Of a DNA stretch of 12,149 bases, positions 6,299-12,149 are shown piece by piece. A model generated the notes under the pieces. That model made no database searches and was not told the origin of the DNA. It saw only the letters and a list, made by a program, of their open reading frames with translations. The stretch's first letter is position 1. Every line of letters begins with the position of its first letter. Both the position numbers and the translations under genes were made by a program. This stretch comes from Nitrospiria bacterium (GTDB taxonomy: Bacteria; Nitrospirota; Nitrospiria; JACQBZ01): assembly GCA_919901335.1 (NCBI GenBank), contig CAKKOZ010000108.1:2123-14271 (forward strand), read 5' to 3'.

Positions 6299-7624
6299 CT
6301 AGTCCTTGTCCTGGCGCGGCTGAGGGAGCAGGATGCCGACGGTCCGGCGATCCTCGATCAGATAGGTCCTGGCCGCGCGGCCCAGATCCTCTTTCGTGAC
6401 CTTTTGGATATTTTCAACATAGGACTCCTGATACGCATACCCGGCGCCCACCGCCTCGGCGATTCCGATCTGCATCGCCCGGTAAAAATTCGAGTCCTGT
6501 CCCATGATGAAGCCGGCCTCGATCTGGTTCTTGGCCTTTTGCAGTTCCGGGTCGGTCACCGGTTCGGTCTTCAGTTTTTCGATCTCGGCGTACAACGCCT
6601 TCTCCAGCTCGTCCGCGGTTCGGCCCGGTTGGGGGACGCCGTAAATATAAAACAGATCCGGATTCGCCGAGAGGTTCGGATAGTCCCCGCCGATATCGAG
6701 GGCCAGTTTCTTCTCGTAGACCAGACTGCGGTAGAGGCGTGAGCTTTTTCCGGAGAACAGAATATTGGCCAGCACGCCCAGTGCGTAATTGTCCGGGTGG
6801 AAAAAGTTCGGGACGGGGTAGCCGGCAAACACAAACGGGAGCTGGGCCTCTTTCTTGATCACGAAACGGCGCTCTCCCGTCTGCTCCGGCTCGGCGATAC
6901 GGAAGGGCGCGACCGGAAACCCCTTCGGGACCTTGCCGAATGTCTGCTGGATTTTTGGAAGCAGTTTTTTGGGATCGATGTCGCCGACGATGACGAGGAT
7001 GGCGTTGTTGGGCGAGTAAAACCGTTTATAGAAGGCCGTGACGTCGTTTCGTTCCAGGTTGTTCAGATCCGTCATCCATCCGATGATCGGGGCATGGTAG
7101 GGATGAACGAGAAAGGCCGTCGCGAAAAGATGCTCGACAACCAGGCTTTGGGGATCGTCGTCCGTGCGAAGCCGCCGCTCTTCCTTGACCACCTCCCGTT
7201 CGAGCTGAAACTCCTTCGTGTCGAGCAGGAGGTTCGTCATCCGGTCGGATTCCAGATTGAGGGCCAGGCCGACCTGATCGGCCGACAGGTTCTCGAAATA
7301 CGCGGTGTAATCCTTTCCGGTAAAGGCGTTCTCGGTTCCGCCGACCCGGGCGATCGATCGCGAAAACTCCCCCTTGCCGTACTTGGGCGTGCCCTTGAAC
7401 ATCATATGTTCGGTCAGATGGGCCAGGCCGGTTTTCCCGGTCACTTCGTTTCGGGAGCCGGCGCGGTACCAGACCTGGATCGTGACGACGGGGGCTTTGT
7501 GTTCTTCGACAAGGATGACCTTGAGCCCGTTCGCGAGGGTCTGGGTCTGGAGGGTCCGGGCCTGGGCCGGAGCGATGGGAAGAAACAGGAACGACGCGAG
7601 CAAAAGATAGAATAAGGACGGCAT
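6299..7624 (-). CDS. M16-family zinc metalloprotease, active subunit
   Basis: This 441-residue protein opens with a hydrophobic export signal ending PIAPAQA, so it should act in the periplasm. The inverted zinc motif HxxEH is intact as HLTEH (residues 69-73), and the third ligand is supplied by the EREVVKEER segment, with E148 or E149 lying 75-76 residues downstream of H73. The C-terminal M16 domain carries LFSGKSSRLYRSLVYEKKLA. It heads a four-gene operon with its inactive partner, LarE-like and LolA-like genes. Start: ATG at 7624 is chosen; ATG at 7633 and TTG at 7660 are in frame. The apparent AGGA before 7624 is part of a strong -10 box, so either ATG 7624 is leaderless or the promoter match is accidental. 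The short N-region lacks a positive charge, which is unusual for a signal peptide. Substrate unknown. Confidence 0.94.
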   Translation of the reverse strand: MPSLFYLLLASFLFLPIAPAQARTLQTQTLANGLKVILVEEHKAPVVTIQVWYRAGSRNEVTGKTGLAHLTEHMMFKGTPKYGKGEFSRSIARVGGTENAFTGKDYTAYFENLSADQVGLALNLESDRMTNLLLDTKEFQLEREVVKEERRLRTDDDPQSLVVEHLFATAFLVHPYHAPIIGWMTDLNNLERNDVTAFYKRFYSPNNAILVIVGDIDPKKLLPKIQQTFGKVPKGFPVAPFRIAEPEQTGERRFVIKKEAQLPFVFAGYPVPNFFHPDNYALGVLANILFSGKSSRLYRSLVYEKKLALDIGGDYPNLSANPDLFYIYGVPQPGRTADELEKALYAEIEKLKTEPVTDPELQKAKNQIEAGFIMGQDSNFYRAMQIGIAEAVGAGYAYQESYVENIQKVTKEDLGRAARTYLIEDRRTVGILLPQPRQDKD

Positions 7625-7631
7625 GGAGAAC

Positions 7632-7660
7632 ATCCTAACAAGTGCCCCCGATGTTGTCAA
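7632..7660 (-). promoter_or_regulatory. promoter of the M16 protease operon, apparently leaderless
   Basis: On the minus strand a perfect TTGACA (7655-7660) is followed by exactly 17 nt and TAGGAT (7632-7637), a 4/6 match. Only 7 nt (GTTCTCC) separate the -10 from ATG 7624, so the predicted transcript begins within about one base of the start codon. The alternative ATG at 7633 would lie inside the -10 and cannot then be translated from this transcript. Confidence 0.6.
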
Positions 7661-7838
7661 CTGCTCGGCCCTCGCCGGGGGATTCCATCGCTGACCAAAT
7701 GCGTTAAAGGGAGATCGAGTCTTATATCGGGTTACGCATGTCCGGGGACGCAGCCGTTACTGCATCCCCTTCTGTGGTTTTGATATTTATATAGTCCTCG
7801 AACGCCTGGTCAGCTCTTCCACCCCCCGGCTTCGAGCC
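7634..7838. other. non-coding gap between rlmN and the M16 operon
   Basis: About 200 bp with no credible gene on either strand. It holds the M16 promoter at its left end, a 10-bp inverted repeat (7744-7769) in the middle, an AT-rich patch around 7780-7797 and a short GGCT/AGCC hairpin (7828-7838) just after the rlmN stop. No intrinsic terminator with a U-run is visible for rlmN. Confidence 0.6.
7744..7769. repeat. 10-bp inverted repeat with 6-nt loop
   Basis: GGGGACGCAG (7744-7753) faces CTGCATCCCC (7760-7769) across CCGTTA. Read on the minus strand the stem pairs fully with one G-U wobble; on the plus strand there is one A-C mismatch. No T-run follows on either side, so it is not a standard terminator. 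Its shape, a GC-rich hairpin flanked by GTCC-type ends in an intergenic gap, is like REP-type repeats mobilised by RAYT transposases, but no other copy lies in the window. Confidence 0.45.
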
Positions 7839-8909
7839 TCAGCTAAACATGGGTATTGATAAGCCGGTGGGGTTAGCGGCTGCTTCGGTGCGGAGCTGGC
7901 CGCAGGCGGCCAGGATATCGCGGCCGCGGCTTTTTCGGATGAAGGCGGGGAGGCGTCCCTCGATCAGTATTTTTTGAAACCGCAGCACGGTTTCATCGTC
8001 CGGGCGGCCGAAGGGCGCGCCCGGATAGTCGTTGAACGGGATCAAATTCAGCTTGCACGGGATGCCCTTGAGAAGTCGAAGCAGGCGGCGCGCGTCCGCC
8101 TCGGTGTCGTTGATCCCTTTTAGAAGGACATACTCGAAGAAAATCCGCCGGCGGGGCGGGAGGGGATAGTCCCGGCAGGCCTGAAGGAGCGATTCGAGGG
8201 GATACTGTTTGTTGATCGCCGGCATCACCCGGTCGCGGACGGCGTTCGTTGTCGCGTTCAGCGAAACGGCCAGGTTCACATTTAGTCCGCTCTCGCCCAG
8301 TTTTTTGATCTGGGGCACGAGGCCGGAGGTGGAAAGCGTGATCCTTCGGGGACCGAGCCCGACCATCTTGGGATGGAGAAGGCGCCCCAGGGCCTCGGTT
8401 ACCTCCCGGTAGTTCGCCAGCGGTTCGCCCATGCCCATCAAGACGATATTCGTCAGATGTTGATCCGGTTCCATATGGTTCTGCATCCAGAGCACCTGGT
8501 CCACGATCTCGTGGGCCTTGAGATTTCGAAGCAGCCCCATCGTACCGGTGAGGCAGAACGTGCAGTCCAGCGTACAGCCGGCTTGGGTCGAGATGCAAAG
8601 AGTGTTGCGATCGTCGTCCGGGATCAGCACGGACTCGATCTCCTGGCCGTCCGACAGACGGAACAGAAATTTCTGAGTCCCGTCCGCCGACCGTTGCCGT
8701 TGAACCAGTTCGGGCGCGCTGAGGACGGCCCGGGTTTCGAGCAGCTCGCGATCCGAGTTCGACAGGTTGGTCATCTCTTCGAAACGGGAGACCCTTTTCT
8801 GATAGATCCAGTCCCGGATCTGTTGTGCCCGGTACTTCGGCCAGTCCAGTTCCCGTACCAAGGCGTCGAACTCATCGAAGGAGAACTGTTTGAGGTTGAC
8901 CTTGCTCAT
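7839..8909 (-). CDS. rlmN: 23S rRNA (adenine2503-C2)/tRNA (adenine37-C2) methyltransferase
   Basis: RlmN is a cytoplasmic radical SAM enzyme that methylates A2503 of 23S rRNA and A37 of some tRNAs. The radical SAM cluster motif CxxxCxxC is C112, C116, C119 (GCTLDCTFC). The two mechanistic cysteines are C336 in AACGQL (E. coli C355) and C105 in the TLC segment (E. coli C118). The SAM-binding GMGEP motif is at about 159-163. Length is 356 residues from ATG 8909, giving MSKVNLKQFS. ATG 8939 and TTG 8945 are in frame but would add unlike residues. No Shine-Dalgarno sequence precedes ATG 8909; a TG-extended -10 ends 6 nt upstream instead. The gene is divergent from the lytic transglycosylase with 77 bp between starts. 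The C-terminal tail after AACGQL is short and poorly conserved. Confidence 0.96.
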   Translation of the reverse strand: MSKVNLKQFSFDEFDALVRELDWPKYRAQQIRDWIYQKRVSRFEEMTNLSNSDRELLETRAVLSAPELVQRQRSADGTQKFLFRLSDGQEIESVLIPDDDRNTLCISTQAGCTLDCTFCLTGTMGLLRNLKAHEIVDQVLWMQNHMEPDQHLTNIVLMGMGEPLANYREVTEALGRLLHPKMVGLGPRRITLSTSGLVPQIKKLGESGLNVNLAVSLNATTNAVRDRVMPAINKQYPLESLLQACRDYPLPPRRRIFFEYVLLKGINDTEADARRLLRLLKGIPCKLNLIPFNDYPGAPFGRPDDETVLRFQKILIEGRLPAFIRKSRGRDILAACGQLRTEAAANPTGLSIPMFS

Positions 8910-8915
8910 AAGGGT

Positions 8916-8945
8916 AATGTAACACAGGTCCCGGCGCATGAACAA
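8916..8945 (-). promoter_or_regulatory. extended -10 promoter of rlmN, apparently leaderless
   Basis: The minus strand carries TGT followed by TACATT (8916-8921), a 4/6 -10 with the extended -10 TG. Six nt separate it from ATG 8909. A weak -35, TTGTTC (8940-8945), lies 18 nt upstream. The match is weaker than the other three but has the same geometry. Confidence 0.5.
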
Positions 8946-8951
8946 GGCGTC

Positions 8952-8979
8952 TTGATCTTGTCGTCGTCTGTGTTATAAT
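8952..8979 (+). promoter_or_regulatory. extended -10 promoter of the lytic transglycosylase, apparently leaderless
   Basis: A perfect TATAAT (8974-8979) is preceded by TGT (8971-8973), giving an extended -10, with TTGATC (8952-8957, 4/6) 16 nt upstream. Seven nt separate the hexamer from the GTG start at 8987, so transcription should begin at or one base before the GTG. It is back to back with the rlmN promoter, so binding at the two may interfere. Confidence 0.7.
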
Positions 8980-8986
8980 TAAGACC

Positions 8987-11368
8987 GTGGAAATAAAACC
9001 GCCTTGCAGATGGAATGCAGCCGTCGCCGCGCTGGTCTTCAGTTGCGGCCTGCTCGTCGCCTGCGCTCCCCAGCGGCCGTTGGTTGTACCCACGACGCCC
9101 CCGTCCGAGCGGGACGAGAATCCCGGTTTGGACCGGTTGTCCGGCGCGCCGGAAAAACCGTCCGCGTTTCCAACGGCCTGTTTCTCGGCCGAGGACTGCT
9201 TTAATGCGGCACTGCGGACGGTGGAAGATGGCGATCGAACGGCTGCCGCGGCCTCACTAAAATCGTTGAGGGAGCGATACCCCGATACCCCGTGGTCGAA
9301 GCGTGCCGGTTTCCTTCTGGGTCAATGGGCCGCCGAAAACGGAGCCCCCGAAGCGGATGACCTTTTGTCGCGGACCATGGCGGATCTCCCCTTGCTGGAA
9401 GAATACGGACTGTTTTTCATGGCCGGCGGACAGGCCCGGCGGGGACAGTTCCGGCTTGCGGTCGAGACCTACGATCGGCTGCTTCAGAAATATCCTGAGA
9501 GTGCAGTAAACGCGCAGGCCGTTTATCAGAAAGCCATCGCATTGGTTCAAGCCGGTGATTGTCAAACGGCCCTGGCCGAATGGAACGGATTCGTGGCCCG
9601 CTTTCCAAAAGACGACAACACGGGCAAGGCACTGCTGCAATCGGCCGATTGCGCGATGAAGCTTCAGGACTCCGCCAAGGCGGTCGAGGCGCTTCAGCGG
9701 GTCTGGTTTTATTATGCGGACCGTCCCGAGGCGCTTGAGGCCCGGAAAAATCTTGAGCGGCTCGGCGCGACGGGCGTCAAGATCCCGGAGCCCTCCTCCG
9801 AGGCACGATATCAGCGCGGCCGGATCCTTCTCAACGTGGCCCGTTATGTAGAGGCCGCGGCCGAGTTCAAGACCGTGCTGGCCGCCGGCGACGGGCCGGA
9901 CCGCGATGAAGTGATCCAAAATTTGAGCGAGGCCTTCATCCAGCTTAAACAGTATGACGAGGCCGGGCGATGGTTGACGGACCTGGCGGGCCGGACCGCA
10001 CGGCCGGATCTTTTAACCAACGCGCTTTTCTGGCTGGGCCGTCTTGCGATTCGTCAGGGCGAAGAGGGCCGTCTTGTTCAGATCGAGCAGCAACTGGCTG
10101 AGCGATTCCCGGCCAGCCCCGAGCGCGCGAAGCTGCTCTTCATGGCCGGCGATTTTTACGAGGGACGCGAACAGACGGCGCTTGCGATTAAAACGTATCA
10201 GCGGGTGATCGCGGAGTCGCCGGCCGACCCGTCCGCCGAGGACGCCGTCTGGCGGCTCGGCTGGATCGCGTACAAAGCCCGACAGTACGGCGATGCGATT
10301 AAAACGTTCGAGGGCTATCTGCTTCGCCGCCCGTCCGGTCCGCTCGGAGGGCAGTTCGGATACTGGCTCGGACGCAGCGCGGAGGCGATGGACCAGCCCC
10401 TCAAGGCGGCCCGGTCCTACCGGGGCGTCTGCCGGAAATTTTTGCGGACGTTTTATTGTCATCAAGCCGCGGCTCGACTGGCCCGGCTGAATTTCCCTTC
10501 CGTCGGCGACATGGAAGCGGATCGCTCCGCCCCCGCGGTTCGCGAGGCCGTTTTGAAAACGAACAACGGGGCGGTCATCGGCTTGCCGGCGATCGGAGCC
10601 GGCACGGGGGCCGACGCGGCCTTGACGCGGGATCGTCATTATTTGATCGCGCTGGAACTGATGACGCTGCGTTTGAAACCGGAAGCCGCACGGGAGCTCA
10701 TCTCCTTAAGCGAGCGGCATGCGACCGACAAGGCAACCGTCTTAAAACTGGCGGAGCTTCTTTATGCCGCGGGCGACTACCACCGCAGCCTTCGCCTTTT
10801 GCGGCTCTATTTTCAGGATGTCATCGAGAAGGGCGGGGATGACATTCCAAAGAGTTTCTGGGAGCAGGCCTATCCCTATCGTTTTTTGGAGTGGGTGAAA
10901 CGGCAAACCCCGATCACGGCGGACCCGTATCTGGTCGCGGCCGTGACCCGCGAGGAAAGCGCGTTTGATCCCAGGGCCGTTTCAAAAGTCGGGGCCTTGG
11001 GTCTGATGCAGCTGATGCCCTTTACAGCCGAATGGGCGGCCCAGCGCGTTGGCCTCAAATCATTCAGTCCGGACCTCCTTCTGGACGAAGCCGTGAATAT
11101 CCGATTGGGGGCGTGGTATCTACAGCATCTGGTCGAGCAGTTCGATGGGAACGTGGTCCTGGCGGTTGCGAGTTACAACGCCGGCCCGGAGGCGGTCGGC
11201 CGGTGGACCGAAAAAGGCGTGGGGGAGATGGATGAATTTATCGAGTCCATCCCCTTCAACGAAACCCGGCACTTCACCAAGCGAGTGATTCGGAGCTACA
11301 ACGAATACCGCCGCATCGCCGGGGAAAATCCCGTCCAGCGCCTGTCCGGGGTGCCGGTGTCACCTTGA
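8987..11368 (+). CDS. Slt-type lytic transglycosylase lipoprotein with TPR-like repeats
   Basis: The enzyme cleaves peptidoglycan glycan strands to 1,6-anhydro products. The 793-residue protein has a lipoprotein signal peptide with lipobox LVAC (Cys26), so it should be membrane-anchored in the periplasm. Residues about 70-630 are helical TPR-like repeats, for example around 150-205, 275-330, 385-445 and 550-610, as in Slt70-type superhelices. The catalytic SLT domain is about 643-775: REESAFDP with catalytic Glu657, GLMQLMP (672-678) and AVASYNAGP (726-734). Start: GTG 8987 is the only start that gives a proper N-region with Lys and Arg before the hydrophobic core; it lacks a Shine-Dalgarno sequence and lies 7 nt after a perfect -10. 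It is longer than E. coli Slt70 (about 645 residues), from extra repeats. zapB/zapA-like genes follow. Confidence 0.94.
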   Translation: MEIKPPCRWNAAVAALVFSCGLLVACAPQRPLVVPTTPPSERDENPGLDRLSGAPEKPSAFPTACFSAEDCFNAALRTVEDGDRTAAAASLKSLRERYPDTPWSKRAGFLLGQWAAENGAPEADDLLSRTMADLPLLEEYGLFFMAGGQARRGQFRLAVETYDRLLQKYPESAVNAQAVYQKAIALVQAGDCQTALAEWNGFVARFPKDDNTGKALLQSADCAMKLQDSAKAVEALQRVWFYYADRPEALEARKNLERLGATGVKIPEPSSEARYQRGRILLNVARYVEAAAEFKTVLAAGDGPDRDEVIQNLSEAFIQLKQYDEAGRWLTDLAGRTARPDLLTNALFWLGRLAIRQGEEGRLVQIEQQLAERFPASPERAKLLFMAGDFYEGREQTALAIKTYQRVIAESPADPSAEDAVWRLGWIAYKARQYGDAIKTFEGYLLRRPSGPLGGQFGYWLGRSAEAMDQPLKAARSYRGVCRKFLRTFYCHQAAARLARLNFPSVGDMEADRSAPAVREAVLKTNNGAVIGLPAIGAGTGADAALTRDRHYLIALELMTLRLKPEAARELISLSERHATDKATVLKLAELLYAAGDYHRSLRLLRLYFQDVIEKGGDDIPKSFWEQAYPYRFLEWVKRQTPITADPYLVAAVTREESAFDPRAVSKVGALGLMQLMPFTAEWAAQRVGLKSFSPDLLLDEAVNIRLGAWYLQHLVEQFDGNVVLAVASYNAGPEAVGRWTEKGVGEMDEFIESIPFNETRHFTKRVIRSYNEYRRIAGENPVQRLSGVPVSP

Positions 11369-11410
11369 CAACCGGATGAGAAAATGGTAAGCGCAGAGGG
11401 GGTGGCCGTC

Positions 11411-11692
11411 ATGTCGATTGATCCGATGACGATATTGGAAAAACGGGTGCATCAAATCCTGGAGCTGGTGAAACAGCTGAAGCAGGACAACGCCCTTTTG
11501 GAACGGAAGGTCAAGACGATCGGGCCGCGGCTGGCCCAGCGGGAACGCGACCGGCTGCGTTGGAACCATGACCGGGTCCGGCTGCGCTCCAAGGTGGAAC
11601 GAATTCTATCCAAAATGGAAACCTTGCCTTTGCGCCTTCATCCGACAGAGGGACGGCGGAACGCAAGGCCCGGAAAGCGAGGGGGGACGTGA
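11411..11692 (+). CDS. zapB: ZapB-like coiled-coil cell-division protein
   Basis: A 93-residue protein whose first 75 residues form a charged heptad-rich coiled coil (LEKRVHQILELVKQLKQDNALLERKV, then RERDRLRWNHDRVRLRSKVERILSKME), followed by a basic, disordered tail. Small coiled-coil proteins of this form directly upstream of zapA are usually annotated ZapB; they bridge ZapA and the Z-ring. The name rests on shape and context, not a catalytic motif. ATG 11411 is chosen because GAGGGGG (11396-11402) lies 8 nt upstream; ATG 11384 in frame would add nine residues. Its TGA overlaps the zapA GTG (GTGA), indicating coupled translation. Confidence 0.7.
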   Translation: MSIDPMTILEKRVHQILELVKQLKQDNALLERKVKTIGPRLAQRERDRLRWNHDRVRLRSKVERILSKMETLPLRLHPTEGRRNARPGKRGGT

Positions 11693-11985
11693 AGAAACAG
11701 ATCGAGGTCGAAATCTACGGCCAGAACTACACAATCGCCGGAGAGGCGGACGGGCCGTATGTGGCCAAACTGGCCCGGTACGTGGACGGAAAGATGCGTG
11801 AGCTGGCCGAAACCGGAAAAAATATGCCCACGACCAAGCTGGCCCTGCTGGCGGCCGTCAATATCACCCACGAGCTCTTTGAGCTTCGTCAGGAGAAGCA
11901 GACCAAAGACAGCGCGATCGAGAAGAAAACGAAGGATTTGATCGAGAATATCGAAGAGCAGTTCGGCGATCTCAAGCTATATTAG
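11689..11985 (+). CDS. zapA: cell division protein ZapA
   Basis: ZapA binds FtsZ in the cytoplasm and bundles protofilaments at the division site. The 98-residue protein has the family layout: an N-terminal beta region (KQIEVEIYGQNYTIAGEADGP), the conserved YVAKLARYVDGKMRELAE helix, the TTKLALLAAVNITHELFELRQE helix and a C-terminal coiled coil. The GTG start at 11689 overlaps the ZapB-like stop by 4 bp and is preceded by AGGGGGG. The three genes from the lytic transglycosylase to zapA run in one direction with short gaps, so one transcript is likely. No terminator is visible after the TAG. Confidence 0.92.
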   Translation: MKKQIEVEIYGQNYTIAGEADGPYVAKLARYVDGKMRELAETGKNMPTTKLALLAAVNITHELFELRQEKQTKDSAIEKKTKDLIENIEEQFGDLKLY

Positions 11986-11989
11986 TATT

Positions 11990-12149
11990 GTTCTACTGAT
12001 CCAATGTTCCATTCTCCAGCCCTTCCCCCCCCCGCGCGCGAGGCCGGAGCGGTTGGGTGGGCGGGTCACTGCGGCGCGAGCGGCCTCGGTCAGCAGGAAT
12101 TACGCCGTCGCGGTGGGTGAGGTTTCGGCCGCGCGAACGGCGGGTTTAA
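11990..12149 (+). ncRNA. ssrS: candidate 6S RNA region downstream of zapA (possibly cut by the window edge)
   Basis: The 164 bp after zapA encode no protein, are very GC-rich from 12020 and can form a long rod. CCCGC (12031-12035) can pair with GCGGG (12142-12146), and GCGCGAGGCC near 12035-12044 with GGCCGCGC near 12127-12134. Two short strings match E. coli 6S RNA in the same order: GCGGTTGG (12049-12056) and CTCGGTC (12085-12091). In many bacteria ssrS follows zapA directly. Ends are uncertain and the matches are short, so this is a context-led guess. Confidence 0.35.

Noticed and set aside
6797..7615. A 272-codon open frame on the plus strand
   Set aside because: It is antisense to the active M16 gene, whose HxxEH motif and length are convincing; the plus-strand frame has no domain, signal or ribosome site.
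7744..7769. Hairpin as an intrinsic terminator of rlmN
   Set aside because: The stem is good but no run of T follows it on either strand.
9257..10639. Two minus-strand open frames (9257-9919 and 10013-10639)
   Set aside because: Both are antisense to the TPR region of the lytic transglycosylase, an unbroken 793-codon gene with catalytic motifs.
11365..11370. TTGACA at the end of the lytic transglycosylase as a promoter for zapBA
   Set aside because: The hexamer is perfect, but at 16-18 nt spacing there is no acceptable -10 (TAAGCG is the 17-nt candidate); short gaps fit co-transcription better.
12025..12149. RNase P, SRP or tmRNA in the right-hand non-coding region
   Set aside because: I looked for their conserved cores on both strands and did not find them; the 6S suggestion is the only one with any matching strings. 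The nine-C run at 12025-12033 may be only a slippery homopolymer.

Overview
The window looks like ordinary chromosomal housekeeping DNA from a Gram-negative bacterium with moderately high GC. Several exported proteins, a lipoprotein lytic transglycosylase, a periplasmic LolA-like protein and a ZapB/ZapA pair support a double-membrane cell. I cannot assign a species. A Nitrospirota- or Desulfobacterota-like lineage is possible from the separate F0 gene cluster and the zapB-zapA arrangement, but this is weak inference. No phage, IS transposase, CRISPR array or defence system was found.

Layout: (1) Positions 1-1532, minus strand: gltX (glutamyl-tRNA synthetase) followed by a tRNA-Gln(CUG) gene. 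(2) Positions 1585-3383, plus strand, divergent from gltX: a membrane-sector ATP synthase cluster, atpI/atpZ-like, atpB (a), atpE (c), atpF (b). It stops at atpF; atpH and the F1 genes are not here. (3) Positions 3392-7624, minus strand, convergent with atpF: a tightly packed operon transcribed as active M16 zinc protease, inactive M16 homologue, LarE-like sulfur transferase, exported LolA-like protein. (4) Positions 7634-7838: an intergenic stretch with a 10-bp hairpin. (5) Positions 7839-8909, minus: rlmN. (6) Positions 8987-11985, plus, divergent from rlmN: a large TPR/Slt lytic transglycosylase lipoprotein, a ZapB-like coiled-coil protein and ZapA. (7) Positions 11986-12149: non-coding GC-rich DNA after zapA, where many bacteria encode 6S RNA.

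The most interesting signal is in the regulatory DNA. Four genes that head transcription units (gltX, the first M16 protease, rlmN, the lytic transglycosylase) lack a credible Shine-Dalgarno sequence. Each instead has a -10 hexamer ending 6-7 nt before the start codon, three of them with an upstream TG (extended -10). Transcription would then begin at or next to the start codon, giving leaderless mRNAs. Several genes inside operons (atpE, zapB, zapA), and atpI, do carry purine-rich Shine-Dalgarno sequences.

Other points of interest are the F0-only atp cluster with a b'-like b subunit, the His/Glu swap in subunit a, the active/inactive M16 pair in an operon with LarE and a LolA-like protein, and a possible 6S RNA at the right edge.
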